Source: Butyrivibrio sp. NC2002 (GTDB lineage: Bacteria > Bacillota > Clostridia > Lachnospirales > Lachnospiraceae). Taken from it: a DNA stretch of 64,000 nucleotides. Positions 9,389-18,466 of this stretch are shown one piece after another. How positions within the stretch are numbered: position 1 is the first letter of the stretch; every line of letters starts with the position of its first letter. The DNA is taken from contig NZ_KL370880.1 of assembly GCF_000702265.1 (NCBI RefSeq), forward strand, positions 248,001-312,000, written 5' to 3'. The translations under genes and the position numbers were made by a program. A model generated the notes under the pieces. It was not told the origin of the DNA, did not search any database, and was given only the letters and a program-made list of their open reading frames with translations.

Positions 9389-10954
9389 ATGAGCTTGAGC
9401 CGCTCACATAAGCGAAGAAGAATACTTGTTATTGTGGATATAGCAGCACTTTTTGCTGCCTATATGCTTATGATTACAGTCAGATTCAAATGGTATTTCA
9501 ATAAGCCATGGATGATTCCGCTTTATTCAATGGTATTTGTTTTGGAACTTCTTATTTCCATGCTTATTGATGTATATAATGGCAGACGAAAGGATTACAA
9601 GAGCCTTGAAAAATACGATCCTCTTGAAATCCTCTCATCCACAGTAAGGCAGCAGGCAGTGCTATTTGGCCTCGTTCTTATTGCGCTTATGTTTACTCAG
9701 AACACCAAGAAGATGTCCAGAGTAGCAATGGTCATTCTGGTTTTGTTTAATATTTCCTCGGTTTTCATTTTCAGGATGATCTACAGAGCTGTTCTTCAGA
9801 AAAAAGGCAATCCTGATGTCCACAGAAGAAAGCTTGCTGTACTTGGTTATAGCAGAGAACTTCCTGCAATCAGGGGACATATTGAGCAGAACCTTGAAGA
9901 TGAGTTCGAGGTTTCTGACTATTATGCGATCGACGAAGCATATCCAATGGATATTGTAAGGACGGATAAAGATAACCTTGATGCCATAAGGAACAGGCTG
10001 ATAGAGACAATAAGCCATGGTGAATGTACGGATGCGTTGCTGTGCATATCCGACAACCCTCAGAATGAATGCAGGGATTATGTGAGAGATAACATAATCA
10101 GACGCCTTGAAAAAAAGGGAATCAACACTTATTACGCCCTTGCACTTGATGGTTCATGGATCACAAACAAGCTCATCAGAAAAGTCGGATATTTTCAGAC
10201 GTCATACTTTACCGCAATGGTGAAAAGATGCACTGTACTTGGCGTTGAATTTGCAGTATCAAACGTCGATAACGCGGTAATATATGTTAAGAAGCATATC
10301 AAGGATTTTGCAGGAAAATATATATGTTACTGCAATGTTCATACAACTGTGGAAGCAAGTGAGCATGAGGATTACAGGCAGATTCAGAATAATTCTGCAC
10401 TTACGTTTCCTGATGGTCAGCCAATAGTTGGCAGGATCCAGAAAGCGGGCTATATAAATGCTGAGAGAATAGCAGGTCCGGACTTCATGGAAGCAATGTT
10501 TGGCGCTACTATGGACGGAAGTCTATCTCATTTCTTCTACGGATCCACTGAGGAGACCATAAGTCTTCTTAAGGAGAATCTTGAAAAGAAATATCCCGGC
10601 ATGGATATAAGAGGCTACTATTCTCCTCCGTTCAGGGAACTTACGGCAGAAGAAGATGAAGAAATAATAAGAATGCTCAATGCATCAGGTGCCGATCTTA
10701 TATGGATTGGCCTTGGAGCTCCCAAGCAGGAGAAGTGGATGGCTGCTCATGAAAACAGACTCTCAGGTGTGATGCTTGGAGTGGGAGCCGGATTTAACTT
10801 TTTTGCGGGAAATATTAAGAGAGCACCTGTGTGGGTCAGAAAAATTGGAATGGAATGGCTCTACAGACTCTTTCAGGATCCAAAACGTCTTTTCAAGAGA
10901 TACTTTGAATCAAACATAAAGTTTATCTGGAAAGCAATAGTATTGCGCAAATAG
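9389..10954 (+). CDS. Membrane-anchored WecG/TagA/CpsF (GT26) glycosyltransferase fusion
   Basis: Residues about 11-140 form four hydrophobic helices and about 145-285 a nucleotide-binding-like domain. Together these look like the N-terminal half of polyprenyl-phosphate sugar-1-phosphate transferases (WbaP/CoA_binding_3 type). The catalytic phosphotransferase domain that normally follows is absent. A full GT26 domain takes its place from about 285 to 510, with FAVSNVDNAV near the start, GLGAPKQEKWM near 443, and a Gly/Ala-rich FNFFAGNIKRAP motif. GT26 enzymes add the second sugar (for example ManNAc) to an undecaprenyl-linked GlcNAc. The preceding genes supply amino sugars, so this is likely a linkage or repeat-unit glycosyltransferase held at the membrane. 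It ends in a hairpin terminator that includes its stop codon. Confidence 0.85.
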   Translation: MSLSRSHKRRRILVIVDIAALFAAYMLMITVRFKWYFNKPWMIPLYSMVFVLELLISMLIDVYNGRRKDYKSLEKYDPLEILSSTVRQQAVLFGLVLIALMFTQNTKKMSRVAMVILVLFNISSVFIFRMIYRAVLQKKGNPDVHRRKLAVLGYSRELPAIRGHIEQNLEDEFEVSDYYAIDEAYPMDIVRTDKDNLDAIRNRLIETISHGECTDALLCISDNPQNECRDYVRDNIIRRLEKKGINTYYALALDGSWITNKLIRKVGYFQTSYFTAMVKRCTVLGVEFAVSNVDNAVIYVKKHIKDFAGKYICYCNVHTTVEASEHEDYRQIQNNSALTFPDGQPIVGRIQKAGYINAERIAGPDFMEAMFGATMDGSLSHFFYGSTEETISLLKENLEKKYPGMDIRGYYSPPFRELTAEEDEEIIRMLNASGADLIWIGLGAPKQEKWMAAHENRLSGVMLGVGAGFNFFAGNIKRAPVWVRKIGMEWLYRLFQDPKRLFKRYFESNIKFIWKAIVLRK

Positions 10955-10970
10955 CGCAATACTATATTTT
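10937..10970 (+). terminator. Rho-independent terminator overlapping the glycosyltransferase stop codon
   Basis: A perfect 12-bp stem (10937-10948 with 10954-10965) encloses a five-base loop AAATA and is followed by ATTTT. The TAG stop of the preceding gene begins in the loop. It closes the first glycan operon. Confidence 0.8.
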
Positions 10971-11039
10971 AACAGTTTCCGCACTAATGCTTTAAACCGG
11001 CGAAGTGTCCGTGAAGCAAGGACAAAAGTGCGCCACTGC

Positions 11040-11067
11040 TTGACTTTTTTTATCATTTTGATATAAT
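11040..11067 (+). promoter_or_regulatory. Sigma-A-type promoter
   Basis: TTGACT at 11040-11045 and TATAAT at 11062-11067 are separated by 16 bases. The predicted RNA starts near 11075 and would run into the hairpin at 11125-11158 before the membrane-protein gene. Confidence 0.6.
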
Positions 11068-11124
11068 TTAATCTCAGTGTAGAAAATATAATTGTATTAT
11101 TGTATACTTACATTTAGAACAACG

Positions 11125-11165
11125 GCGTTCCTACTTGCGAGTGTAAGTTTAGGAGCGCTTTTTCT
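11125..11165 (+). terminator. Leader terminator/attenuator hairpin
   Basis: GCGTTCCTA (11125-11133) pairs with TAGGAGCGC (11150-11158), with one G-U pair, and CTT/AAG pairs inside; the tail is TTTTTTC. It lies between the 11040 promoter and the gene at 11188. ACTTACA at 11106-11112 is complementary to TGTAAGT at 11142-11148 in the distal part of the hairpin, so an alternative, antiterminating pairing is possible. A short sRNA of about 90 nt is the alternative reading. Confidence 0.55.
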
Positions 11166-11187
11166 TTATAATTTAGGATTTTTATAG

Positions 11188-11748
11188 ATGAGTATTTTAC
11201 ACAATCCATACAAGGGTGATTACGATCATGTCCCTGAGGTGGATAAAAAAGGGAGGTTTCGGGACAGGTTCTTCTATATTGGGGATATCTACGTGCTTCC
11301 GTTTGATGAAAATGAAAAAAAGAAAACATACTTACCTTGTATAACGTATGGAGTATTGATGCTTGCAGCTGTTCTTGTGCAGGGACTTGTGAACCAGACA
11401 TCTTCGCGCACATTGTGGATAGTTCTTCCGTATTTTATTCAATTTCTACCTATATTATTTTATCTGGTAGGAGTTGTTGAATATGTGACTGCAACTCCCA
11501 GAATGACTAAGCCGCAATATGACAAGGGTATTGGAAGAATGCACTTTTGTGGTGCTGCTGTCATGGTTATTGCAGCTATAAGCGCTTTATGTGAAGTTGT
11601 TTATCTGGTAATAAGACGCGGTCAATACGATATCAAGCTTGAGATTATTTATTTTCTGTTACACATACCGGTGATTTTGGTCGGCATTAAGTTTGGAAGG
11701 TATTATAATAAACATTTTTCGCAAATAACAGTAGAATCCGGGAAGTGA
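11188..11748 (+). CDS. Four-helix membrane protein of unknown function
   Basis: The 186-residue product starts with a charged, Tyr/Asp/Arg-rich cytoplasmic segment of about 50 residues, followed by four hydrophobic stretches (about 51-68, 75-95, 120-143 and 153-172) and a short tail. I do not recognise a family. It is preceded by its own promoter and an attenuator-like hairpin and lies directly before the peptide transporter. A separate transcription unit is likely, since 180 bases with another initiation region follow. A helper or sensor role for the transporter is conceivable but nothing in the sequence shows it. Confidence 0.75.
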   Translation: MSILHNPYKGDYDHVPEVDKKGRFRDRFFYIGDIYVLPFDENEKKKTYLPCITYGVLMLAAVLVQGLVNQTSSRTLWIVLPYFIQFLPILFYLVGVVEYVTATPRMTKPQYDKGIGRMHFCGAAVMVIAAISALCEVVYLVIRRGQYDIKLEIIYFLLHIPVILVGIKFGRYYNKHFSQITVESGK

Positions 11749-11901
11749 CCTGATAAGTTTTTATTATTATCAGTTATAAAGAATGGATAATATGAAGAAA
11801 AGTAGTAAGAGTGTAAACTTTCTGATGTGGCTTTGAGTAAAGTAACAGCCTTACAGAATTGTGCACGGTGATTACCACAAAGTGGATTCACATAAAATTA
11901 A

Positions 11902-11931
11902 GGGGGAGACCCCGGAATGGAGGGCAATATG
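11902..11931 (+). promoter_or_regulatory. Translation initiation region of the substrate-binding protein, with SD-masking mini-hairpin
   Basis: Two in-frame ATGs exist, at 11917 and 11929. The SD for the first (GGGGGAG, 11902-11908) is part of a GGGG-AGA-CCCC hairpin (11903-11906 with 11910-11913). The second ATG has an open GGAGGG at 11919-11924, four bases away, and gives a normal lipoprotein signal. The second is preferred. The 168-base gap from 11749 also holds a weak AT hairpin (11750-11756 with 11767-11773). Confidence 0.5.
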
Positions 11932-14367
11932 AAAAAGTTAGGCAAACTTCTGGCAATGGGACTTGCCGGAACAATGGTTGTTAGTGCCGTAGGATGTGGA
12001 AACACAGGCAACACAACAACTGAGTCTGCGGATGAGACAACATCTTCTGCAGAAGAAACTGCATCAGAAGAGACAGCTGAAGATACAACAGAAGCTGATT
12101 CAGCAGATGCATCGGAAGCTACTGAGAGTACAGGAAGCGGAGCACCTCTCGTAATTGGAGAGTCTGAATTCTCTGAGAAATTCAGTCCTTTCTTCTCAAC
12201 AACTACTTATGATTCTAATGTACAGAACCTCACAACAGTAGGTCTTATTATGACAGACCGTCTCGGCGAAGTTATCATGAACGGCATCGAGGGTGAGACT
12301 AAGGAATATGAAGGTAATTCCTATGATTATAAGGGACTTTCCGACATCACTGTAACAGAGAACGAGGATGGAACAGTTGATTATGCATTCCAGCTTCGTG
12401 ACGATGTTAAGTTCTCAGATGGAGAGCCTCTTACAGCAGATGATGCTATTTTCTCTATGTATGTATTTGCTGATCCTTCTTATGATGGAAGTTCATCATT
12501 CAATGCACTTCCCATCACTGGTATGGAAGCATACAGAAGCGGTTCTGAGACACTCTTCAACCTCCTTATTAAGGCCGGAGAAGATAACACAGACTTCACA
12601 TACTTTACAGAAGATGAACAGAAGAAGTTCTGGGAAACAGATTTCCCTGCAGCTAAGGAACAGTTCATCAACGATATCGCAGATTACTGCACAGCAAACG
12701 GTGCTGTATCAGATGATGAAGCAGTTGCAGCTGATCCTATTGCAAATGCTATGGCAAACTGGGGCTATGGTCAGGTAGCAGATGGCGTACTTACTGCTCC
12801 TTCAGGTGCTACATTCGATGTTAAGGGTGGCACAGCTCCTACAGTTGATGATTTCTGGAATGAAATCGTTGCAGCTTACGACGGAGACGTTGTTGCAGCT
12901 ACAGATGCAGAGAAAGCTGGAGACAGCATCCTTGATATGCTTGGCGACGAGTACAAGAATGCAGTAGAAACCGGTGACTCTGTTACAACAATCGAAGGTA
13001 TCGAGAAGACTGGTGATTATTCATTCACAGTTCATATGGATAAGCTTGATGCAACAGCTATTTATAGCTTAGCATTACCTGTATGTCCTCTTCACTACTA
13101 TGGCGATCCTTCCAAGTATGATTACGAGGCTGGACACTTTGGTTTCGACAAGGGTGATCTTTCAACAGTTCGTGCAAAGACAACACAGCCTCTTGGTGCT
13201 GGTCCTTACATCTTTGATAAGTTTGAGAACAAGATTGTTTACTTCAAGGCAAATGAGAACTATTACCTTGGTGCTCCTATAGTTAAGGAAATCCAGATGA
13301 AGGTTACACAGCAGGCTGATGCTGAGCCCGCTATCGTACAGGGAACACTCGATATTGCTCAGCCTTCTGCAAACAAGTCAACACTTGAGCAGATCAAGGG
13401 TGACAACTCAAACGGCGAATTACAGGGTGAGACAGTTTATACAGCTCTTACAGACTTTAACGGATATGGTTACATCGGAATGAATTCTGAAAACGTTAAG
13501 GTTGGCGATGATCCTTCAAGCGAAGAGTCAAAGGCACTTCGTAAGGCTATTGCAACAGTACTTGCTGTACACCGTGACGTTGTAATTGATTCTTACTATG
13601 GCGAAGCAGCTAACGTAATCAACTATCCTATCTCAAATACATCATGGGCAGCACCTCAGGCTTCAGATCCTGATTACAAGGTTGCTTTCTCAGTAGATGC
13701 TGAGGGTAATGATATTTATACAGACGGCATGTCAGAAGATGAGAAGTATGATGCAGCTCTTCAGGCAGCACTTGGCTTCTTCGAGAAGGCTGGTTACACA
13801 GTAGAAGATGGTAAGCTTACAGCAGCTCCTGAAGGTGCTAAGCTTTCATACGAAGCAATGATTCCTGCAGATGGTTCAGGTGATCATCCTTCATTTGGTA
13901 TCCTTACAGCAGCTAAGGAAGACCTTGCAAAGATCGGCTTTGATCTTATCATCAATGACCTTTCAGATTCTTCTGTTCTTTGGACAGCAACTGAAGGTGG
14001 TACAGCTGAGATCTGGTGTGCAGCATGGGGTGCATCAATTGACCCTGATATGTTCCAGGTATATCATTCAGAAGGAGGTTCTGCTTATATGTACAGAATC
14101 AACCAGCCTGAACTTGATGACCTCATTATCGAAGCTCGTTCAACAACAGATCAGGCAGTACGTAAGGCTATCTATAAAGAGTGCCTTGACTACATTGTTG
14201 ATTATGCAGTAGAGATTCCGATCTATCAGAGACAGGAATGCTCAGTTTACGCTCCTGAGCGTGTAAATGTAGATGAGTCTGTAATGCTTCAGGATCAGAC
14301 AACTTTCTACAACTTCTACAGCACAACAAGTGGATTTGATCAGATCAACACACTTCAGACTAAGTAA
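11929..14367 (+). CDS. oppA: Oligopeptide-type ABC transporter substrate-binding lipoprotein (SBP family 5)
   Basis: From the ATG at 11929 the protein has a Lys-Lys start, a hydrophobic stretch and the lipobox VSAVGC with the acylated Cys at residue 23. A Thr/Ser/Glu/Ala-rich linker (about 25-70) follows, then a long SBP_bac_5 domain with the family's FSDGEPLTADD segment near 155-170 and QPLGAGPY near 420. It would capture peptides or similar solutes at the cell surface and pass them to the two permeases encoded downstream. At about 812 residues it is longer than OppA (about 540); extra acidic, Ala-rich inserts occur at about 210-310. The gap before the permease gene holds two hairpins, which fits higher expression of the binding protein. 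Substrate is not deducible, so the opp name marks the family only. Confidence 0.9.
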   Translation: MKKLGKLLAMGLAGTMVVSAVGCGNTGNTTTESADETTSSAEETASEETAEDTTEADSADASEATESTGSGAPLVIGESEFSEKFSPFFSTTTYDSNVQNLTTVGLIMTDRLGEVIMNGIEGETKEYEGNSYDYKGLSDITVTENEDGTVDYAFQLRDDVKFSDGEPLTADDAIFSMYVFADPSYDGSSSFNALPITGMEAYRSGSETLFNLLIKAGEDNTDFTYFTEDEQKKFWETDFPAAKEQFINDIADYCTANGAVSDDEAVAADPIANAMANWGYGQVADGVLTAPSGATFDVKGGTAPTVDDFWNEIVAAYDGDVVAATDAEKAGDSILDMLGDEYKNAVETGDSVTTIEGIEKTGDYSFTVHMDKLDATAIYSLALPVCPLHYYGDPSKYDYEAGHFGFDKGDLSTVRAKTTQPLGAGPYIFDKFENKIVYFKANENYYLGAPIVKEIQMKVTQQADAEPAIVQGTLDIAQPSANKSTLEQIKGDNSNGELQGETVYTALTDFNGYGYIGMNSENVKVGDDPSSEESKALRKAIATVLAVHRDVVIDSYYGEAANVINYPISNTSWAAPQASDPDYKVAFSVDAEGNDIYTDGMSEDEKYDAALQAALGFFEKAGYTVEDGKLTAAPEGAKLSYEAMIPADGSGDHPSFGILTAAKEDLAKIGFDLIINDLSDSSVLWTATEGGTAEIWCAAWGASIDPDMFQVYHSEGGSAYMYRINQPELDDLIIEARSTTDQAVRKAIYKECLDYIVDYAVEIPIYQRQECSVYAPERVNVDESVMLQDQTTFYNFYSTTSGFDQINTLQTK

Positions 14368-14398
14368 TTCGTATTTATAAAATAATACGTATAACTTT

Positions 14399-14429
14399 GT
14401 CCGTGGGGGCTAATTTAGCTCCCGCGGAC
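14399..14429 (+). terminator. Intra-operon GC-rich hairpin after the binding-protein gene
   Basis: A 12-bp stem with two G-U pairs (14399-14410 with 14418-14429) and the loop TAATTTA. There is no U tract after it, so partial termination or 3'-end protection of the upstream message is more likely than full termination. Confidence 0.6.
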
Positions 14430-14500
14430 ATATTATGTAAAAAAATACTTTATAGCTTTAAAACGACAGAGAATTATTATTTGGAACTTTTATTTTAGAA

Positions 14501-14525
14501 AATAATTTTCGCTTTGCGAAATTAT
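14501..14525 (+). other. Second hairpin in the binding-protein/permease gap
   Basis: ATAATTTTCGC pairs with GCGAAATTAT (14516-14525) around TTT, with one bulged base. It may act with the hairpin at 14399 to set the ratio of binding protein to permease messages. Confidence 0.4.
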
Positions 14526-14608
14526 ATATAGATTACACAAACTCCCCGGGAAATTTCTTAATTTTATTCAGGTGGAAGACATTTTATTTAGAAGGAGTAT
14601 AGACAACA

Positions 14609-15595
14609 ATGAAGAAATTCATATTAAAGCGTCTACTCATATCAGTAGTTTTGCTGTTTTTTGTATCTATGATTATTTATACGATCATGAGATGTATGCC
14701 TACATCATATGTTGAGCAGCAGGCTATGGCTTTGTCTACAAAGCCGGGTGCAAAAAGCTACTCTGAGTGGGTTGAACAGTTAAACGCTCAGTATGGTCTG
14801 GACACGGGGGTAATCCAGGGCTACTTTAAGTGGGCATCAAAGGCTATTAAACTTGATTTCGGTGATTCATGGTTTTGGAATCAGCCGGTACTTCAGAAGT
14901 TCAGTGGTGTTATATGGTATTCATTTGCACTCGGACTTGTGACATTTATTTTGGAAATTATAATCGCAATACCTGCAGGTGTTGCTGCTGCAAGAAAACA
15001 GTATTCTGCAACAGATTACACTGTTACGGTAATCGCACTTATCGGAATTTCACTTCCGAGTTTCTTCTTTGCGACGATTTTGAAATATATATTCTCAGTT
15101 AAGCTTGGCTGGCTTGACCTTTACGGAATAGTAGGAAGATACCACGAGTCTTATTCATCATTTGGTAAGATCCTTGATATGGCAAGACATATGATCATGC
15201 CTGTTATAACACTTACTGTTGTTAGCGTTGGTTCTCTTATGCGTTATACAAGAACCAATATGCTCGAAGTGCTTAATGCGGATTATATCCGTACTGCAAG
15301 AGCTAAGGGACTTTCAGAAGACAGAGTAGTTAATTACCATGCCTTCAGAAATACACTTATACCGATCGTAACTCTTCTTGGCGGATCACTTCCCGGACTT
15401 TTCTCCGGAGCTATGATCACTGAGACATTGTTCCAGATTCCCGGTATAGGTTATACATCATATCAGTGCGTAGTACAGGGAGATATACCTTTTGTTATGT
15501 TCTATATGGTATTTATGGCAGTACTTATACTACTTGGTAACCTTATTGCTGATATTCTTTATGCTGTGGTTGATCCCAGAGTCAGAGTAAACTAA
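14609..15595 (+). CDS. oppB: Oligopeptide ABC transporter permease (OppB/DppB family)
   Basis: The 328-residue product has the OppB layout: a first helix at about 9-29, an extracytoplasmic segment of about 80 residues, then five helices (about 98-320) carrying the BPD_transp_1 domain. The EAA coupling loop is recognisable as NADYIRTARAKGLSEDRVV at about 228-246, which docks on the ATPase subunits. A Gly-Ala-Met-Ile-Thr-Glu-Thr motif follows. Together with the next gene it forms the membrane channel. An AAGGAG SD lies upstream of the ATG. Gene order A-B-C-D-F is the standard one. Confidence 0.93.
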   Translation: MKKFILKRLLISVVLLFFVSMIIYTIMRCMPTSYVEQQAMALSTKPGAKSYSEWVEQLNAQYGLDTGVIQGYFKWASKAIKLDFGDSWFWNQPVLQKFSGVIWYSFALGLVTFILEIIIAIPAGVAAARKQYSATDYTVTVIALIGISLPSFFFATILKYIFSVKLGWLDLYGIVGRYHESYSSFGKILDMARHMIMPVITLTVVSVGSLMRYTRTNMLEVLNADYIRTARAKGLSEDRVVNYHAFRNTLIPIVTLLGGSLPGLFSGAMITETLFQIPGIGYTSYQCVVQGDIPFVMFYMVFMAVLILLGNLIADILYAVVDPRVRVN

Positions 15596-15612
15596 GGAAG
15601 GAGGATAAAGAA

Positions 15613-17298
15613 ATGGCAGAAGAAAATAAGAACGTAAATGATAACAGTCAGGAAGAAATGCACCTTGATGATGCAGCCAGAGTAAAAGTCCTCTCTCCGG
15701 GAATGATGGTTCTTAAGAGATTCCTTAGAAACAGGCTTGCTATCGTAGGAATGGTAATCATTGTATGCATGTTCCTTTTTGCATTTGCAGGTGGAGCACT
15801 TTATCCCTATTCAGAGAGTAAGGTGTTCTATAAGACTGAAGAAGTATTGAAGGATTTCGCAGGTGCAACTGAAATAGATCAGTTCCAGTTCCAGGTTGCT
15901 GATGGAGTAACTCTTCCTTCAGATATCAGTTCCAAGGCTCTTATAGCTGTATCAAAGAAGGAATATGTATTTGAAACACGTGACGGACAGATGATAGGTA
16001 TGGCTCCTGTAGCAGATGACAGTGATGTTTATCTTGTATATGCACTTGAGCCTGCACAGCTTTTCCTTAAGGGTAATAAAGAATTTGATGCTGCTGTAGA
16101 AGCAGGAAGAAATGATTTTGTTAAGGACGGAACCGTTTATATGTTTAACGGTACCGATTTCAAGGCAGATGTTTACACTGCAACAGAACTTGCTGTAGCA
16201 AGTAAGAGATCATTTACCGGTTATAGCAAAGATACACAATTTTCATATGAGTTTTACAGAAATGCTCTTGTAGCTGTTGCTACCGGTGAGAGCACTTTTG
16301 AAGCTGATGGCACGACATACAGTGCTGACAGCGAAGGAATGATCGAGGCAGGCGGCGAAGGATATGCCGTTGTATCAAACATGAACTTCAATGCTATCGA
16401 TCCCGGTACATTCCTTGATCCTGCATACAAGGCAGCTGCGCTTGAAGCTTTTGAAGCTCAGGGTGGTGAAGGCTCATTTGAGTATCCAGATGCAGATGGC
16501 AATATGATTGAGTATAGATTTGAGAAAAAAACAGGTCAGTACACAATTAAGAAATTCCAGGAGACCAGACTTATCGATACATATGCAGCTCCTTCCAAGG
16601 CTCATCTTGTAGGAACTGATGCAAATGGTATGGATCTTCTTGCAAGACTTATGTACGGTGGCAGAATTTCACTTATGATTGGCTTCGTTGTAATATTCAT
16701 TGAGGTATTCATCGGTATGATCATCGGTGGTGTTGCCGGATTCTTTGGTGGATGGGTAGATAACCTTCTTATGAGACTTGTAGACGTTGTATATTGTATC
16801 CCTGCAATGCCTCTTTACCTTATCCTTGGTTCTATCATGGACTACTATCAGGCAAGCCCCAGAGCAAGAATTTATCTTCTCTGCGTAGTTATGGCTGTTA
16901 TTGGATGGGTTGGTATTGCCCGTATCGTAAGAGGTCAGATCCTCTCACTTCGTGAACAGGAATTCATGGTTGCTGCTGAAGCACTTGGTATCAGCACATA
17001 TCGTAGAATTTTTAAGCACCTTATACCTAATGTAATTCCTCAGCTTATCGTATTTGCAAGTATGGGTCTTGGTGAAGTTATTCTTTCAGAGGCTTCACTT
17101 TCATTCCTCGGACTTGGTATTAAATACCCTGCAGCTTCATGGGGAAGTATTATCAATGCGGTTAATGATTCATACGTTATGACCAATTACCTTTTCGTAT
17201 GGTTACCTGCAGGAACATTCATCCTTCTTACAGTTCTTGCATTTAACTTTATCGGTGATGGTTTAAGAGACGCATTCGATCCAAAGATGAAGAGATAA
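15613..17298 (+). CDS. oppC: Oligopeptide ABC transporter permease (OppC/DppC family) with a large extracytoplasmic insertion
   Basis: An OppC_N-type start (residues about 30-60, containing the first helix) and a normal BPD_transp_1 domain (about 345-555) with the coupling loop EFMVAAEALGISTYRRIFKH are present. Between them is an insertion of roughly 250 residues, rich in Asp, Glu, Ala and aromatic residues and containing several YVFETRDGQ- and FEADGTTY-like beta-strand repeats. It must lie outside the membrane. OppC proteins are usually about 300 residues; this one has 561. It pairs with OppB to form the channel. The gene starts 17 bases after oppB with a GGAGGAT SD. The insertion could contact the unusually long binding protein. 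Confidence 0.9.
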   Translation: MAEENKNVNDNSQEEMHLDDAARVKVLSPGMMVLKRFLRNRLAIVGMVIIVCMFLFAFAGGALYPYSESKVFYKTEEVLKDFAGATEIDQFQFQVADGVTLPSDISSKALIAVSKKEYVFETRDGQMIGMAPVADDSDVYLVYALEPAQLFLKGNKEFDAAVEAGRNDFVKDGTVYMFNGTDFKADVYTATELAVASKRSFTGYSKDTQFSYEFYRNALVAVATGESTFEADGTTYSADSEGMIEAGGEGYAVVSNMNFNAIDPGTFLDPAYKAAALEAFEAQGGEGSFEYPDADGNMIEYRFEKKTGQYTIKKFQETRLIDTYAAPSKAHLVGTDANGMDLLARLMYGGRISLMIGFVVIFIEVFIGMIIGGVAGFFGGWVDNLLMRLVDVVYCIPAMPLYLILGSIMDYYQASPRARIYLLCVVMAVIGWVGIARIVRGQILSLREQEFMVAAEALGISTYRRIFKHLIPNVIPQLIVFASMGLGEVILSEASLSFLGLGIKYPAASWGSIINAVNDSYVMTNYLFVWLPAGTFILLTVLAFNFIGDGLRDAFDPKMKR

Positions 17299-17311
17299 TT
17301 AGGAGAGCAAA

Positions 17312-18466
17312 ATGGCTAAGAATTCAAATTATATCTCTGCTAAAGAATCAAGACGAATCTCCAGAGAGAATCGTAAGATCACTTCAGAGATAGAGAAAAA
17401 GAGAAATAGAAAACATATTCCTGAGAGCGAATATGTTACACAGATGAAAAATCCCGATAACTGTGTTGAATTTGACAATGTACATACATATTTCTTTACA
17501 GATATAGGTACAGTTAAGGCTGTTGACGGTGTATCATTCGAGGTGCCTCAGGGTAAGACAGTTGGTATCGTTGGTGAGTCAGGCTGCGGTAAATCAGTTA
17601 CCAGTCTTTCACTTATGCAGCTTGTACAGCGCCCTTCAGGTCAGACAGTTGAAGGTGAGATCAGATTTAATGATGGTGAGAGAACAATAAATGTAGTAAA
17701 TGCTCCTGCATCAGCAATGCAGAAGCTTCGCGGCAATAAGATGTCCATGATCTTCCAGGAGCCCATGACATCTCTTAATCCCGTTTTCCGTATCGGAAAT
17801 CAGGTTGATGAAGTTATAGCACTTCATAATCCTGATATGACTCCTGAACAGGTTAAGGCAAGAACAATAGAGATGCTTCAGATGGTTGGTATCGCTAACA
17901 AAGAAGGCGTTTATCAGATGTATCCTCATGAACTCTCAGGTGGTATGAGACAGCGTATAATGATCGCTATGGCGCTTGCCTGCGATCCTAAGCTTATTAT
18001 CGCAGATGAGCCTACAACAGCACTTGATGTTACTATACAGGCTCAGATACTTGACCTTCTTAGAAACTTAAAGGACAAGATCAATTCTTCAATCATGCTT
18101 ATCACTCACGACCTTGGCGTTGTTGCTGAGATGGCAGATTATGTTGTAGTTATGTATGCAGGCCGTGTAATAGAAAAAGGTACTGCAAGGGAAATCTTCA
18201 AAGATCCCAGACATCCTTACACAATCGGTCTTATGAAATCAAAGCCCGTTGTAGGTAAGCATGTGGACAAGCTTTATAATATTCCCGGAAACGTACCTAA
18301 CCCCATCAACATGCCTGATTATTGCTACTTCAAGGATCGTTGTGAGATGTGCGTAGAAAAATGTAACGGTAAATATCCCGGAGTATATAAGGTATCTCCT
18401 ACTCATGAAGTAAGCTGCTACCGTTGTGAAGAATTTGCTAATAAAGAAGAAGGAGGTGCAAACTAA
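17312..18466 (+). CDS. oppD: Oligopeptide ABC transporter ATP-binding protein (OppD/DppD family)
   Basis: An ABC ATPase that powers uptake together with OppF. Walker A GESGCGKS is at about 87-94, the Q-loop is in MIFQEPMTSLNP, the signature is LSGGMRQR, and Walker B is LIIADEPTTALD. The C-terminal oligo_HPY region has the Cys cluster CYFKDRCEMCVEKC (iron-sulphur-type in some members). An N-terminal extension of about 50 Arg/Lys/Glu-rich residues before the ABC domain is unusual and may interact with the permease or membrane. The stop TAA shares its last base with the ATG of the next gene (TAATG), indicating coupling. Confidence 0.94.
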   Translation: MAKNSNYISAKESRRISRENRKITSEIEKKRNRKHIPESEYVTQMKNPDNCVEFDNVHTYFFTDIGTVKAVDGVSFEVPQGKTVGIVGESGCGKSVTSLSLMQLVQRPSGQTVEGEIRFNDGERTINVVNAPASAMQKLRGNKMSMIFQEPMTSLNPVFRIGNQVDEVIALHNPDMTPEQVKARTIEMLQMVGIANKEGVYQMYPHELSGGMRQRIMIAMALACDPKLIIADEPTTALDVTIQAQILDLLRNLKDKINSSIMLITHDLGVVAEMADYVVVMYAGRVIEKGTAREIFKDPRHPYTIGLMKSKPVVGKHVDKLYNIPGNVPNPINMPDYCYFKDRCEMCVEKCNGKYPGVYKVSPTHEVSCYRCEEFANKEEGGAN

